NCBI GenBank assembly: GCA_016717285.1
Contig: JADKFU010000002.1
Span: forward strand, 124,001 to 188,000
Direction of reading: 5' to 3'
Source of the DNA: Chitinophagaceae bacterium
Lineage (GTDB): Bacteria; Bacteroidota; Bacteroidia; Chitinophagales; UBA10324
DNA: 64,000 nt
This document shows, piece after piece, positions 49,357 through 59,230 of this stretch. Both the position numbers and the translations under genes were made by a program. The notes beneath the pieces are model-generated. The model was given only the letters and a program-made list of their open reading frames with translations, searched no databases and was not told where the DNA came from. The stretch's first letter is position 1; each line of letters starts with the position of its first letter.

Positions 49357-50256
49357 TCAAGCTTTGTCAATCATAACAGATGTCATCGTGAGAGAACCTG
49401 CTATAGCCTTGTCGTTGAATAAACTTACTTTTTCATGGTCCTCTTTCAATGCCAATGTATAAAGCAACGGCAAATAATGTTCAGGCGATGGAATAGCCAA
49501 ATCAAATGCACTGCCCTGTGATTTGTAGTTGATGAGTGATGCATGATCGCTACTCAAAATATAGCGGTTCATTTTTTCTCTTGCTTCCAAAGCCCAATCA
49601 AATCCATACGCGTCAGCATTCAGTTTATCCCAAGCTACCATGCCAAGATTGTGCACCATATTTCCACTTCCTATAATTAATACACCTTTGCTTCGAAGCG
49701 TTGCTAATTCCTTTGCAAGCTCATAATGATATTGCGGTGCCTTGTAATAATCGAGGCTCATTTGAATAACCGGAACATCTGCTTCCGGATACAAATGTTT
49801 TATCACACTCCAGGCACCATGGTCTAGTCCCCATTTTTCATCTAAACCAATGTCAGTTTTTTTAATCATGGCTTTTGTTTCCCTGGCAAGGGCAGGGCTT
49901 CCCGGAGCCGGATATTGCACGTCAAACAGCGCTTGTGGAAAGCCACCAAAATCGTGAATGGTCGTTGGCTTTTCCATGGCTGTAACAAATGTTCCCCTGG
50001 TTTCCCAATGTGCCGAAACACACAGTATCGCATTCGGCTTTTGAATTTGCTTTCCGATGTTCCTGAATCCTGTAACAAATTCATTTTCTTCAATTGCATT
50101 CATCGGGCTGCCGTGGCCGAGAAACAGCACGGGCATTTTTTCCGTGCTGCTAAATGGCGTGGTCATTTTATTCAGTGCATTCAGTTTCATGGCTGGTATG
50201 GCTAATGGCGCCGCGACAAGCGGAACCAAAGATTTTAGAAATCGTTTTCTGTCCAT
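49357..50256 (-). CDS. ygiD: 4,5-DOPA extradiol dioxygenase family (YgiD-like)
   Basis: The product is 299 aa. A hydrophobic leader (RFLKSLVPLVAAPLAIPAM) suggests export. The LigB-like fold has metal histidines in FLGHGSPMNAIEENEF, SAHWETRGTF and IIGSGNMVHNLG. E. coli YgiD cleaves the catechol ring of L-DOPA; plant relatives make betalamic acid. Followed on the same strand by no close gene; preceded by yceI. Confidence 0.88.
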   Translation of the reverse strand: MDRKRFLKSLVPLVAAPLAIPAMKLNALNKMTTPFSSTEKMPVLFLGHGSPMNAIEENEFVTGFRNIGKQIQKPNAILCVSAHWETRGTFVTAMEKPTTIHDFGGFPQALFDVQYPAPGSPALARETKAMIKKTDIGLDEKWGLDHGAWSVIKHLYPEADVPVIQMSLDYYKAPQYHYELAKELATLRSKGVLIIGSGNMVHNLGMVAWDKLNADAYGFDWALEAREKMNRYILSSDHASLINYKSQGSAFDLAIPSPEHYLPLLYTLALKEDHEKVSLFNDKAIAGSLTMTSVMIDKA

Positions 50257-50278
50257 TTTGAAAAATGCAAAAACGTTT

Positions 50279-50839
50279 TTACGATTGTTTTGTCAATTGC
50301 ACTTCGCAGCTAATTCTTATTTCATCACTCACCAAAACACCACCTGCTTCCAATGCGGCATTCCAGGTGAGTCCCCAATCTTTGCGGTTAATTTTGCCGT
50401 TGATCGTAAAGCCTGCTTTGTGATTTCCCCAGGGATCTTTCATCACGCCTCCGAATTCAACATCCAGTTTTATTTGCTTGGTAATGCCTTTGATCGTGAG
50501 ATTGCCGTACAGTTCATAGCTTCCATCATCATCTACTTTCTCATAGGTGTCGCCGATGAAAGTAATTTGTTTGTGATTCTCCACATCAAAAAAGTCAGCG
50601 CTCTTAAGGTGCTCATCGCGCTTTTCATCTCCTGTATCAACCGATGCCGGACTCATAAAGAAATCCACTTCCGAAGTCATAAAATCTTCTCCTGTGGTAT
50701 AAATGCTGGCATCAAATTCTTTGAATACGCCTTTAACATTGGTAATCATCAGGTGCTTTACCTTGAACGCTATTTCGCTGTGCGCAGGGTCAATTATCCA
50801 TTTTGTTTTCACGCCGGTTACTTCTGTGGTTGGTTCCAT
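50279..50839 (-). CDS. YceI-family lipocalin-like protein
   Basis: The product is 186 aa. WIIDPAHSEIAFKVKHLMIT opens the YceI beta-barrel and VKGVFKEFDASIYT is typical. It has no signal peptide, so it is a cytoplasmic version. The family binds polyisoprenoid or amide lipids. It is 22 bp upstream of the dioxygenase, likely in the same operon, and beside an AraC regulator. Confidence 0.9.
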   Translation of the reverse strand: MEPTTEVTGVKTKWIIDPAHSEIAFKVKHLMITNVKGVFKEFDASIYTTGEDFMTSEVDFFMSPASVDTGDEKRDEHLKSADFFDVENHKQITFIGDTYEKVDDDGSYELYGNLTIKGITKQIKLDVEFGGVMKDPWGNHKAGFTINGKINRKDWGLTWNAALEAGGVLVSDEIRISCEVQLTKQS

Positions 50840-50943
50840 TTTTTATTGTTTAATTGTTTGAATGAATACTGATTTTTAATGGTACAAAGATGCAGCCGTT
50901 GAAGGAATAAGCGGTTATAGTATCCGGTAAATAGGTGGTGAAT

Positions 50944-51774
50944 TCAGGAAATGAGGCTTCTCATCTCTTCCCTGAATTCAGTCGGCGTCTGTCCGGATTT
51001 CTTTTTAAAAACATTCGTGAAATAGGATTTCTCATTGTAGCCTAACTCAAAACCAATTTCAGAAATTGACTTATCAGTGCTGACCAAAAGGTTTTTAGCT
51101 TCAATCAGTTTTCTTGTTTCAATAATTTCAGAAACGCTCTGTTGCAATATTTGCTGACAAATTAAATTCAGGTTTCTTGAGGACATGAATAATTTCTGCG
51201 CATAAAATTCAACGCCTTCAGGTCTGTGAAAATTTTCTTCCAGAATTTTCAGAAAATTCTTGAAGGTTATGTTTTGCGTTTTCGCCGCAGTTATTCCATC
51301 AGCGTTTGATTTTTTTCTTTCTGATTCAATCATCGTAAACAATGCGCTCAATAAATGCCTTATCACGCCATAGTCAGGAACAGACTGTGTCATTTCTCCA
51401 TTTATCATTTCGCAAACAGCAACCAGCCTGTTAAAGCAATCACCCTTGCTTAAGGAAATGTTTGCATGGTCGTGATAGTACGAATAGAGTTGGAAAGTTG
51501 TTTCGGGAATGAATTCACTTTTGAAACGCAACACCCAAACATTGCATTTTCCATTTTTAATACGCGGCAATACACGGTGCACCTTGCCTTTTGTAACGAA
51601 ACTGACAAACGGAGCAGCTAACTTTTGTGATTTAAAATCTATGAAATGTTCCAGTTCACCGTCCATACCTACGAGCAACTCTTCATAATCATGGCTGTGT
51701 GGTTCGTCAGGAGTTGCCGCAATTTTTTTTGCGTCAGCAGCATTTACTGAAAATATTTTAAAGAGCTCATTCAT
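50944..51774 (-). CDS. AraC-family transcriptional regulator
   Basis: The product is 276 aa. The N-terminal cupin has PHSHDYEELLVGMDGELEHF. The C-terminal double HTH runs over about 170-272 (RKLIEAKNLLVSTDKSISEI, then GFELGYNEKSYFTNVFKK). It probably controls yceI and the dioxygenase just downstream. Confidence 0.9.
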   Translation of the reverse strand: MNELFKIFSVNAADAKKIAATPDEPHSHDYEELLVGMDGELEHFIDFKSQKLAAPFVSFVTKGKVHRVLPRIKNGKCNVWVLRFKSEFIPETTFQLYSYYHDHANISLSKGDCFNRLVAVCEMINGEMTQSVPDYGVIRHLLSALFTMIESERKKSNADGITAAKTQNITFKNFLKILEENFHRPEGVEFYAQKLFMSSRNLNLICQQILQQSVSEIIETRKLIEAKNLLVSTDKSISEIGFELGYNEKSYFTNVFKKKSGQTPTEFREEMRSLIS

Positions 51775-51939
51775 TAACTTCGAAGATATTCAATAAAACA
51801 ATCCTGAATTGCATTTAAAATCTATACCGTTAAGATGCAAGCGCATTTACATATCGTTCAAATATTTGCGTACAAACCTTATCGCCATCGCACCTTCTCC
51901 AATTTGTCATTTTTTCTTTATTTTAATCAGGCTGGCTGA

Positions 51940-52488
51940 CTATTGATTCTGTTTTTGTGAAGCGATCTTTTTCCAGTCTATAAAAAGATAAATTCCCCAA
52001 ATCACTTCAATGATTTGCAGTGCAGCATATCCAGCGTATAAGGTCCAACCGGGATAAGTGTCGCCTAAATGAATATTAGCATACACCAATGAAAAAAGTA
52101 TGCATGGAATGATGGCCAACACTCTCAACCACATGGGATATAGGTTGCACCAAAACATAAAAAGCAATGCCGGAATCATTGGCATTGCCATAGTGGCTTC
52201 TCTGTCCAGGTTTATTCCGGTCTTATTGAGAGCAGCTAATGAAATTCCATGTGTAATACCCAACAAAATATAAGCAGATGCAGCTACGTGCTGACCTCGC
52301 AGACCGATATACCGCCCAGCCATTACAGAAGCTGAAATGGCAAAAGCATTTCCAATCTGAAATAATAATGTTTGTTCGCTGGATCCATGATTATATAAAA
52401 AGCCAATCCAACCAAATAGTAAATTGAGAATATACCCTAAGAGTATAATTATAGCGAGGCTCTTATATTCAAAGTCATTCTTGCTCAT
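51940..52488 (-). CDS. Uncharacterised six- or seven-helix membrane protein
   Basis: About 182 aa from ATG 52488 (MSKNDFEYKSLAIIILLGYI). The frame is open further upstream, but the leader is not membrane-like. Hydrophobic segments span nearly the whole chain; GNAFAISASVMAGRYIGLRG and MPMIPALLFMFWC are characteristic blocks. No family is assigned. Confidence 0.7.
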   Translation of the reverse strand: MSKNDFEYKSLAIIILLGYILNLLFGWIGFLYNHGSSEQTLLFQIGNAFAISASVMAGRYIGLRGQHVAASAYILLGITHGISLAALNKTGINLDREATMAMPMIPALLFMFWCNLYPMWLRVLAIIPCILFSLVYANIHLGDTYPGWTLYAGYAALQIIEVIWGIYLFIDWKKIASQKQNQ

Positions 52489-52560
52489 AAAGTTTTTATT
52501 GTTTATCGGATTGAAATATGCGCTAATCTTCAGCCTTTGATCGGTGTTTTCACTGACCAC

Positions 52561-53058
52561 GAATGTAAGTTAGTTAGCAAAAACACCAACGATTCGCTGA
52601 ATCATGCAGAGATTGAACCGCGCTGCATTTTAGCGTTTACTGCTGTCAAAGTCGAACAACACCGACTGTGCCGTGGCAGGCATTACTGTACTGAAAAAAA
52701 CTAAGTTCACCCAAATCGTAAAAATGAATTTGTATGGATCAGCTAACTGTTTCGTGGTAAGCAGGAATTTCTTCTGTGCAAAAATCAATTGGAAATTATA
52801 GATTAAATATAATATTGGTCAACCGGCAATACGACATTTTACCAACGGATTCCATTGTGTTCCAGAATTTTCTCCCAATACGTTTCTTTAACTGATATTC
52901 CATTCTGCTCTAAGAAAGGCGAAAAGGATTTGGTTAATGTCTGACCCTTATGAAGACAGGAAGGTTTGGATTTAATGAAGTTGATGGAGATTCGTTATTC
53001 TTCATGCTGATCTAAAAATTAACTTTGCGAACATCCATTCTATACCGAAAATAGTTTC
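52561..53058. other. Intergenic region between divergent genes
   Basis: About 500 bp, AT-rich, with no coding signal. It probably carries the promoter of the plus-strand operon at 53059. Confidence 0.4.
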
Positions 53059-54240
53059 ATGGGAAAATTTGTGTTTAAAATATTTGCAATCTTAAAATGG
53101 TTTCGTCTTTCCTGGTTGCGGTTAACCGGGAAAACCGAAGCGGATATCCATGCGCAGAGAATTGTTTCCGGAAAAGCATGGTCGGAATTCTGCGATCATC
53201 TTAAAACTGCGGGAGCAGCACTCGTTTTTCCCGGTGCACCTACTGATGCTTTCCAGCAGGCGGAAGGCGTGCGTTATCTCACACGCCTTACAAGGGCGGC
53301 ATTGGAAGCCTATGTAGAATATGGCGATGCTGAATTTCCTGAATTAAGAAGAATGGTGCATGAAACAGTGAAGCTTGGTGCAGACAATCCGGACAACTAT
53401 TATCTAAACGCTCAAATAAGCGGCGCTTATGATTACCGCATCACCGGCAAAAGAAACAACATCGATTACATTGGTTTCTTCACGCAAAACGGTGTGTATG
53501 GACAACCCGGCGGCATGGCGCCTTGCGGAGTGCTTGAAAATAAAGAGCTGAAAGTGGATGAAGACGGAAACTTTACAATCATTTTGAGCAAAACAAGAAG
53601 TGGAATGAACTGGCTGAAGATCGAAGACACCACCAGTTTGTTAATCGTCCGGCAAACTTTTCTCGATAGGAAAAATGAAGTGCCTGCATTATTACAAATT
53701 GAAAATCTCAATGGCAAAAAATTTCCGAATCCGGTTACACCTGAAAAGATTGATAAAGGACTTGATACTGCGGCACTTTTTATTGCAGGCGCACCATTAT
53801 TATTTTCTAAATGGGCCAACGGTTTCAAAAAACAGGTAAACAAATTACCGCAATTCAATCCTGATATTTCGAATGCTGCAGGCGGTGATGCAAACATCAT
53901 CTACTATCATAGTTATTGGAATTTGAAAGATGATGAAGCACTTGTCATTAAGTTTATGCCACCTGACTGTGACACCTGGAATTTTCAATTGAATAATTAT
54001 TGGATGGAATCTCTTGATTATCGCTATTTCCCTGTTTGCATCAATAAGCACAGTGCCGTGACTGAGCAGGATGAAAGTGTCAGGATCATCGTTTCAAAAA
54101 CGAATCAAAATTTCACTAATTGGATTGACACCTGTAATCACAAGGAAGGTACCATGTGTTTCCGATGGTATCGATTAAGAAACGGTGCAAAAGCAGTGGA
54201 ACCCGATTGCAGTGTTGTAAAAATTTCCAGCCTCGTGTGA
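53059..54240 (+). CDS. DUF1214-domain protein
   Basis: The product is 393 aa. The C-terminal third has the DUF1214 pattern (NYWMESLDYRYFPVCINKHS, then GTMCFRWYRL). The N-terminal part is helical (GVRYLTRLTRAALEAYVEYG). It is first of a tight plus-strand operon, 7 bp before the sulfotransferase. Proteins of this type often stand with steroid or terpenoid genes in Actinobacteria and Gammaproteobacteria. The function is unknown. Confidence 0.85.
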   Translation: MGKFVFKIFAILKWFRLSWLRLTGKTEADIHAQRIVSGKAWSEFCDHLKTAGAALVFPGAPTDAFQQAEGVRYLTRLTRAALEAYVEYGDAEFPELRRMVHETVKLGADNPDNYYLNAQISGAYDYRITGKRNNIDYIGFFTQNGVYGQPGGMAPCGVLENKELKVDEDGNFTIILSKTRSGMNWLKIEDTTSLLIVRQTFLDRKNEVPALLQIENLNGKKFPNPVTPEKIDKGLDTAALFIAGAPLLFSKWANGFKKQVNKLPQFNPDISNAAGGDANIIYYHSYWNLKDDEALVIKFMPPDCDTWNFQLNNYWMESLDYRYFPVCINKHSAVTEQDESVRIIVSKTNQNFTNWIDTCNHKEGTMCFRWYRLRNGAKAVEPDCSVVKISSLV

Positions 54241-54247
54241 GATCACC

Positions 54248-55490
54248 ATGCAAAGAGCAGTTACAGTAAAAAGTTTTAATAAAAAGCCTGTATGGTTTAA
54301 TCTCCTCAACAGTGTTTGGGCAAGCACGTATTTTTTTGGTACAAAAGTTAAACTGGAAAAAGATTATCTCATCCATCTGGCGCGTAAACAAACAGGCCTT
54401 CAATCTTTCGGAAATGATTTTTGGGAAGAGCCACTCGAGCGTCTGCTCTTCTCGGTGAATAACGAAGCGCAACTTCATCCTGTTGGAAGATTTATTACGC
54501 AAACACGTTTGTCAGGTTTGCTGGCGATTCGCCTGCGTGCTGAAAATGATTTTAAGAAGCATCCGGAAATTCTGGAGCAGCAACTTTATCCCGTACAATT
54601 GATTTGTGGCCTTCAACGAACTGGTACTACCAAACTACAGCGATTGCTGGCTGCAGATCCTGACAACAGAGTGCTGTTAAGCTGGGAAGCAATCAATCCC
54701 ATTCCATTAAGTAATAAACCCTCAGAGAAAGAAGCACGAATTAAAGCAGCTCGACTGAGTGAAAAAGCATTAAAACTGATGGCACCGGGATTTTTCGCGA
54801 TACATCCTGTAGAACATGCAAAACCAGAGGAGGATATCCTGTTGCTCGATGCAGCTTTTATGAGCACGACAACAGAAGCAACAATGCATGTTCCTTCGTA
54901 TGCTTCGTGGCTGGAAAAAACAGATCAGACTGTTGCCTATCAATACATGATTAAGTTGTTGAAGTATTTGCAGTTTCAGCGGCCGGCAAAACGTTGGGTG
55001 TTGAAGAGCCCACACCACATGGAATTTCTTCACATCATTAAAAAAGAATTCGGGAAGGTTCAATTTATATGGACGCACAGAGACATCTCTAAAAGTCTCC
55101 CGTCTTTTTTTGAGCATGGTGGCACACAGCCAATCAATTTTTAGCAATGAGGTTACGCTTGATCATATTGCAGAACATTGGGTACGTAAAACTGAGTTCA
55201 TGCTTTCCAAAGGAATTGAATTCAGAAATGCAAATCCCGGTCAGCAATTTACCGACGTATTTTATGAGAAGTTGGTGGCAACACCGATGGATGCACTTAC
55301 TGCCATATATCGAGATCGCGAATCTATTTCGCAGGAATTGCACCAACGATTTATGATTACTGAACAACAGAATTCACAGCACAAGTACGGGACGCACAAT
55401 TACCATCTTGAAGATTTCGGATTGAGCAAAGAAGAAATAGACAAGAAGATGAAATTCTATTCAGCTTTTCTTAAAACACTTACTAATTAA
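54248..55490 (+). CDS. Sulfotransferase (Sulfotransfer_3 type), one frameshift
   Basis: About 414 aa. The first frame (ATG 54248) has the 5'-PAPS loop ICGLQRTGTTKLQRLL, then WVLKSPHHMEFL and FIWTHRD. The second frame continues from HSQSIFSNEVTLDHIAEHW to KMKFYSAFLKTLTN. The break is in the seven-T run near 55108. It transfers sulfate from PAPS to a hydroxyl or amine. Its neighbours suggest a lipid or steroid-like alcohol as acceptor (inference). Confidence 0.88.
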
Positions 55491-55493
55491 TTT

Positions 55494-56492
55494 ATGTCAG
55501 AACAGAAAGGACGATATTCAAATCCATTCTCCGCTACTTTAAGTGGAATAACAGATCTTTTCCGGAAGCAGAAAAATGTCGTTACGCTTCATGATAAAGA
55601 CAGGCTCGATGGAAAAAATGTATTGGTTACAGGAGCAAGTTCAGGATTAGGATTTGAAGCTGCTGTTCAGTTGGCACAACGAGGTGCGCATGTTTGGATG
55701 GCTTGTCGCAGTGGTATTCCCGAAAAAGGTGAACAGGTGCGCAAGCTTTCGGGAAACAATAACGTGGAGATGTTGCTGGTTGATCTCTCCGATCTGAATT
55801 CGATAAATGCGCTGGTGACCACATTTAAAGCAGCATTAGTGAAGATTGATGTATTGATTGACAATGCGGGAGTTGTTCCTGCTAAGAGTAGAAAAACCAA
55901 ACAGGGACTGGAGGAAATGTTCGTGGTGAATTATCTCTCGAAATATATGCTTGCACGATTGCTTTTGGAAAATGATTTATTCAACAAGAACAGTATTGAT
56001 CTTCCAAGAATCATTTTTGTTGGATCTGAAAGTCACAGGAATCCAAAAGTGTTCGAATGGGAAAATTTTGGAAAATATAAAGCGTATGCTATGGGTAAAA
56101 CAGTTGAACGCTATGGTTACTATAAATTGCTGATCACCACTTTTGCGAATGAACTCAGCCGGAGAGTCAACACTACGCATCAGGTTCAGTATTCAGTTTT
56201 TGCATTGTGTCCTGGTCCTGTAAATTCAAATATTGCTCGTGAAGCACCTGTCATCTTCAAGCCGCTTATTAAAGTGGTCTTCCAATTATTTTTCAGATCA
56301 CCGAAAGTTGCAGTGCAACCCGTCATATACTTTGCAGCCTCGCCGGAAGTGAAAGGAAAAGCGATCGATTATCTTTTTTTGATGGGAAGAAAGGAAATGG
56401 ATCCGAAAGCAATCGATGAAAATAATGGTGATAAGCTTTGGAAACTTTCCGAAGCGTTGCTGAAAGAAAATGGAGTTGTCTTCACAAAGTGA
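55494..56492 (+). CDS. Short-chain dehydrogenase/reductase (retinol-dehydrogenase-like)
   Basis: The product is 332 aa, 3 bp after the sulfotransferase stop. It has NAD(P) motif VTGASSGLGFEAA, NAG in IDNAGVV, and active-site YGYYK (Tyr-x3-Lys). WMACRSG suggests NADP preference. It belongs to the wide retinol/protochlorophyllide-reductase-like SDR group and probably oxidises or reduces a lipophilic alcohol or ketone. Confidence 0.9.
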   Translation: MSEQKGRYSNPFSATLSGITDLFRKQKNVVTLHDKDRLDGKNVLVTGASSGLGFEAAVQLAQRGAHVWMACRSGIPEKGEQVRKLSGNNNVEMLLVDLSDLNSINALVTTFKAALVKIDVLIDNAGVVPAKSRKTKQGLEEMFVVNYLSKYMLARLLLENDLFNKNSIDLPRIIFVGSESHRNPKVFEWENFGKYKAYAMGKTVERYGYYKLLITTFANELSRRVNTTHQVQYSVFALCPGPVNSNIAREAPVIFKPLIKVVFQLFFRSPKVAVQPVIYFAASPEVKGKAIDYLFLMGRKEMDPKAIDENNGDKLWKLSEALLKENGVVFTK

Positions 56493-56538
56493 TTGATTAC
56501 TGCTGATTTTGCTTCAATAGCAGGACTGATCGCAGAAG

Positions 56539-57210
56539 CTAAGACTTCATAATATATTCAGCCGTTAGGTAAGTCTCCATCGACGGATAATCAATGAATG
56601 ATTTGGTATCAACATACACCGTAAGCATTCTCGGAATAATAATAAGCGGATTGCCGAAGAATTTAAATGGATTTAAAAGATCTGAGGCAACTCTCACTTG
56701 TTCTTCCACGATTCCATTAAACTGCGGCGCATTTTCAGTTAAGGTTTCTTTCACTTCATTCCGCACATAATTCCACAACGGATGAATGCGAAGCGAAAGA
56801 GGAGTATGACTATTGTGCCACCTGTCAATAAAGGTTTCATAAGTTATATTTTTCTTTTGCGAAAACAATGTCAGCAAGCAAACGCCGGGTGTTAACGTTC
56901 CATCCTTCCAGTTTTTATTGTACGAAACAGGCAATACTTCCTCCACGCGATACGCTCCGCGAAAACCAACAATTTTTTTTAACAGCAATGCCGGCCCCGG
57001 ATAGGATTGATAAACCGAAATTGCCGCTATCTTTTTCTTACGAAATGGTATAATAGAAAAAGAAGGCGGTGCTTTTTCAGTAAGCGTAAATTTGATAGCA
57101 TCAGGTTTCAACACAATTTGTATGTCGGAAACTGCGTCAAAAATCCGCTGCTTAAAACCTTCATACGACTCCGTATCATTTCCCTGCACGACGTAAACAT
57201 CTTTCGTCAT
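56539..57210 (-). CDS. EthD-like dimeric alpha-beta-barrel protein
   Basis: The product is 223 aa. The second half has the EthD pattern YETFIDRWHNSHTPLSLRIH and VRNEVKETL. The first half repeats the fold weakly. EthD-type proteins accompany oxidative pathways as small enzymes or chaperones. It is convergent with the SDR and divergent from the dehydrogenase at 57280. Confidence 0.65.
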   Translation of the reverse strand: MTKDVYVVQGNDTESYEGFKQRIFDAVSDIQIVLKPDAIKFTLTEKAPPSFSIIPFRKKKIAAISVYQSYPGPALLLKKIVGFRGAYRVEEVLPVSYNKNWKDGTLTPGVCLLTLFSQKKNITYETFIDRWHNSHTPLSLRIHPLWNYVRNEVKETLTENAPQFNGIVEEQVRVASDLLNPFKFFGNPLIIIPRMLTVYVDTKSFIDYPSMETYLTAEYIMKS

Positions 57211-57279
57211 TTCACGATTCTCTTTTAATTGAATATTTTGCTACGAGTTTAAGTAAATCACCTTACAACAACAAACTTC

Positions 57280-58311
57280 ATGAATTTGAATATTCTGGTT
57301 ACCGGAGGAAAAGGATTTTTAGGAACCGCTATCGTGAAAGAGCTGCTTGATGCCAACGCACCATTGACCGTTGGAGAAATCACCGTATTTGATCTCAAAG
57401 AGGATGATGGAATGATAAATGAAAAGGTACGGTACATCAAAGGTGACATCTGCAACCCGGTTGAAATCAGCAACGCCTGTTCAGGAATAGATTTGGTGAT
57501 TCACGCTGCTGCCATTGTTGATTGGGGAACGAAAAAGCCCAAGGAAGTTTATCATGCAAATTTCGAAGGCACGCAAAATGTTATTGCTGCCTGTAAGAAG
57601 AACAAAGTACCGATGCTGGTCTACACCAGCTCACTTGACGTGGTGATGACCGGAAAGCCATTGGTCAATATTAATGAGTCGCAACCTTATCCCGCAAAGC
57701 AACTGAACATGTATTGCGAGAGCAAATGCCTTGCTGAGAAACTGGTGCTGGCTGCCAAGAGTGAAAGTCTTAAGACTTGTGTGCTGCGCCCTGCTGATAT
57801 CTGGGGTGAAGGCGATCCTTATCACATTCCGCCGCTCATAGATATGGCCAAGAGCGGATTTTACATTCACATAGGCGATGGAAAGGCACTCAATCAACAC
57901 ATCTATGTAGGCAACATGGCGTGGGCGCATGTGCTTGCTGCAAAAGCGCTTGCGGAAGATAATAAGGCGGTACTTGCAAATGCCTATTTCATAACCGACG
58001 GACCCGGCACTAACTTTTTTAAATTTTTCGACGAGGTGATTATTCAATCAGGATATAAAATCCGACCCCGCAATTTGTGGTTACCAACGTGGTTTGTTTA
58101 TTCGCTGGGAGCTATTTCAGAATATATCGCGCTGCTCGTTCGTCCCATTAAATATTACAATCCGAAGCTGAGCCGTTTCGCAGTGATGTACACTACCACT
58201 GATTTTATTTTCAATTCAGAAAAAGCAAAGCGTGATTTTGGATTTGTTCCGAAGTACAGCAAGGAGCAGGCGCTGGAACGGACAGTAACTTATTTTAAGA
58301 AAAAAGTTTGA
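57280..58311 (+). CDS. 3-beta-hydroxysteroid dehydrogenase/isomerase-like SDR
   Basis: The product is 343 aa. NAD motif VTGGKGFLGTAIV, HAAAIVDWGT, active-site YCESK (Tyr-x3-Lys) and a C-terminal hydrophobic stretch (FVYSLGAISEYIALLV) are as in 3beta-HSD relatives. It probably oxidises a 3-hydroxyl on a sterol-like or terpenoid substrate. DHK and epimerase activities are alternatives. Confidence 0.85.
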   Translation: MNLNILVTGGKGFLGTAIVKELLDANAPLTVGEITVFDLKEDDGMINEKVRYIKGDICNPVEISNACSGIDLVIHAAAIVDWGTKKPKEVYHANFEGTQNVIAACKKNKVPMLVYTSSLDVVMTGKPLVNINESQPYPAKQLNMYCESKCLAEKLVLAAKSESLKTCVLRPADIWGEGDPYHIPPLIDMAKSGFYIHIGDGKALNQHIYVGNMAWAHVLAAKALAEDNKAVLANAYFITDGPGTNFFKFFDEVIIQSGYKIRPRNLWLPTWFVYSLGAISEYIALLVRPIKYYNPKLSRFAVMYTTTDFIFNSEKAKRDFGFVPKYSKEQALERTVTYFKKKV

Positions 58312-58333
58312 TAAAAACGGACTAATTCCAGCG

Positions 58334-58837
58334 TCATTGGTATTTATAAGGCTCATTATTGTCAATCATTTTTCTCACATTCTCCAAAACTCTTTTCATA
58401 TATATTCTCCAGAATGTTTTTGCAAATAACCAGTTCGCCGGAAACAACCAGAGAATGTCCGAGTGCAGCGTATAAGTATATTCTATTAAAATCTTTTTTG
58501 GAGCTTGTTCAGTAGTTCTCCACTCACCCGTGAATTTCGAAAAGCCTAACATCCAGGATTGAAAATTGCTCACTTCAATTTTCCAGTATTGATTTTCTAT
58601 TCGCTCTACAACTGTGTCACTGGATGCCCAACCACCTTTCTGCGAAAGTGAACTGGCTACAAAAACCTTTTTTGAAAAACCTTCTTTACCCCAGTTTTCA
58701 TCTTCTGTGCAATGGGTAACTTTTGGCATTATTCCAAAGCCCGTATGGACTTTAGCAACATCACAAAGCATCGGCGTCTTAAACGCTCTTTCCAAAGAAC
58801 AATGATAAATTGTATGAACCGTAACTTTTGTCGTCAT
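58334..58837 (-). CDS. SRPBCC (START-like) small-ligand-binding protein
   Basis: The product is 167 aa. TTKVTVHTIYHCSLERAFKT, then VVERIENQYWKIEVSNFQSW and YTLHSDILWLFPANWLFAKT follow the polyketide-cyclase/START fold. Such proteins bind hydrophobic ligands. Its stop is 22 bp from the converging 3beta-HSD-like gene. Confidence 0.75.
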   Translation of the reverse strand: MTTKVTVHTIYHCSLERAFKTPMLCDVAKVHTGFGIMPKVTHCTEDENWGKEGFSKKVFVASSLSQKGGWASSDTVVERIENQYWKIEVSNFQSWMLGFSKFTGEWRTTEQAPKKILIEYTYTLHSDILWLFPANWLFAKTFWRIYMKRVLENVRKMIDNNEPYKYQ

Positions 58838-59230
58838 TGTCTGCTATGGTTTTTATGTTGCTCAATATAGATAGGAGGCGAGTACTGTCCAATACGCAAC
58901 TTAGTTTAAGTCTAAGTACAGTTGTGCGCGGGGAAAGATATCAGTTGGAATAACTAATGTTAAACCACACCACACTTCATTTCACTTGCCATTGAATAAT
59001 TCAACGACAATAGATACCTGAATACGCTATCTGTCGCCGCTTAATTTTATTCGAAAGCAAAAACCTTCTGCAACCGTTTTATTTTAAAGAAAGATTATTT
59101 CTCCTGGAGTAACGGGCAATGACGATTTGATTGTTAGTGATTCTACTTTCCGGCTTCGCCGCAACAATTAAACAATTCAACAATTAACCAATTCAACCAT
59201 CCCGCCATGTAACCCTCCATCCATTCCTAC
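58838..59230. other. Intergenic region, no gene seen
   Basis: About 390 bp. The part next to icd has short near-repeats (caattcaacaattaacc). Nothing is coding. Confidence 0.4.
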
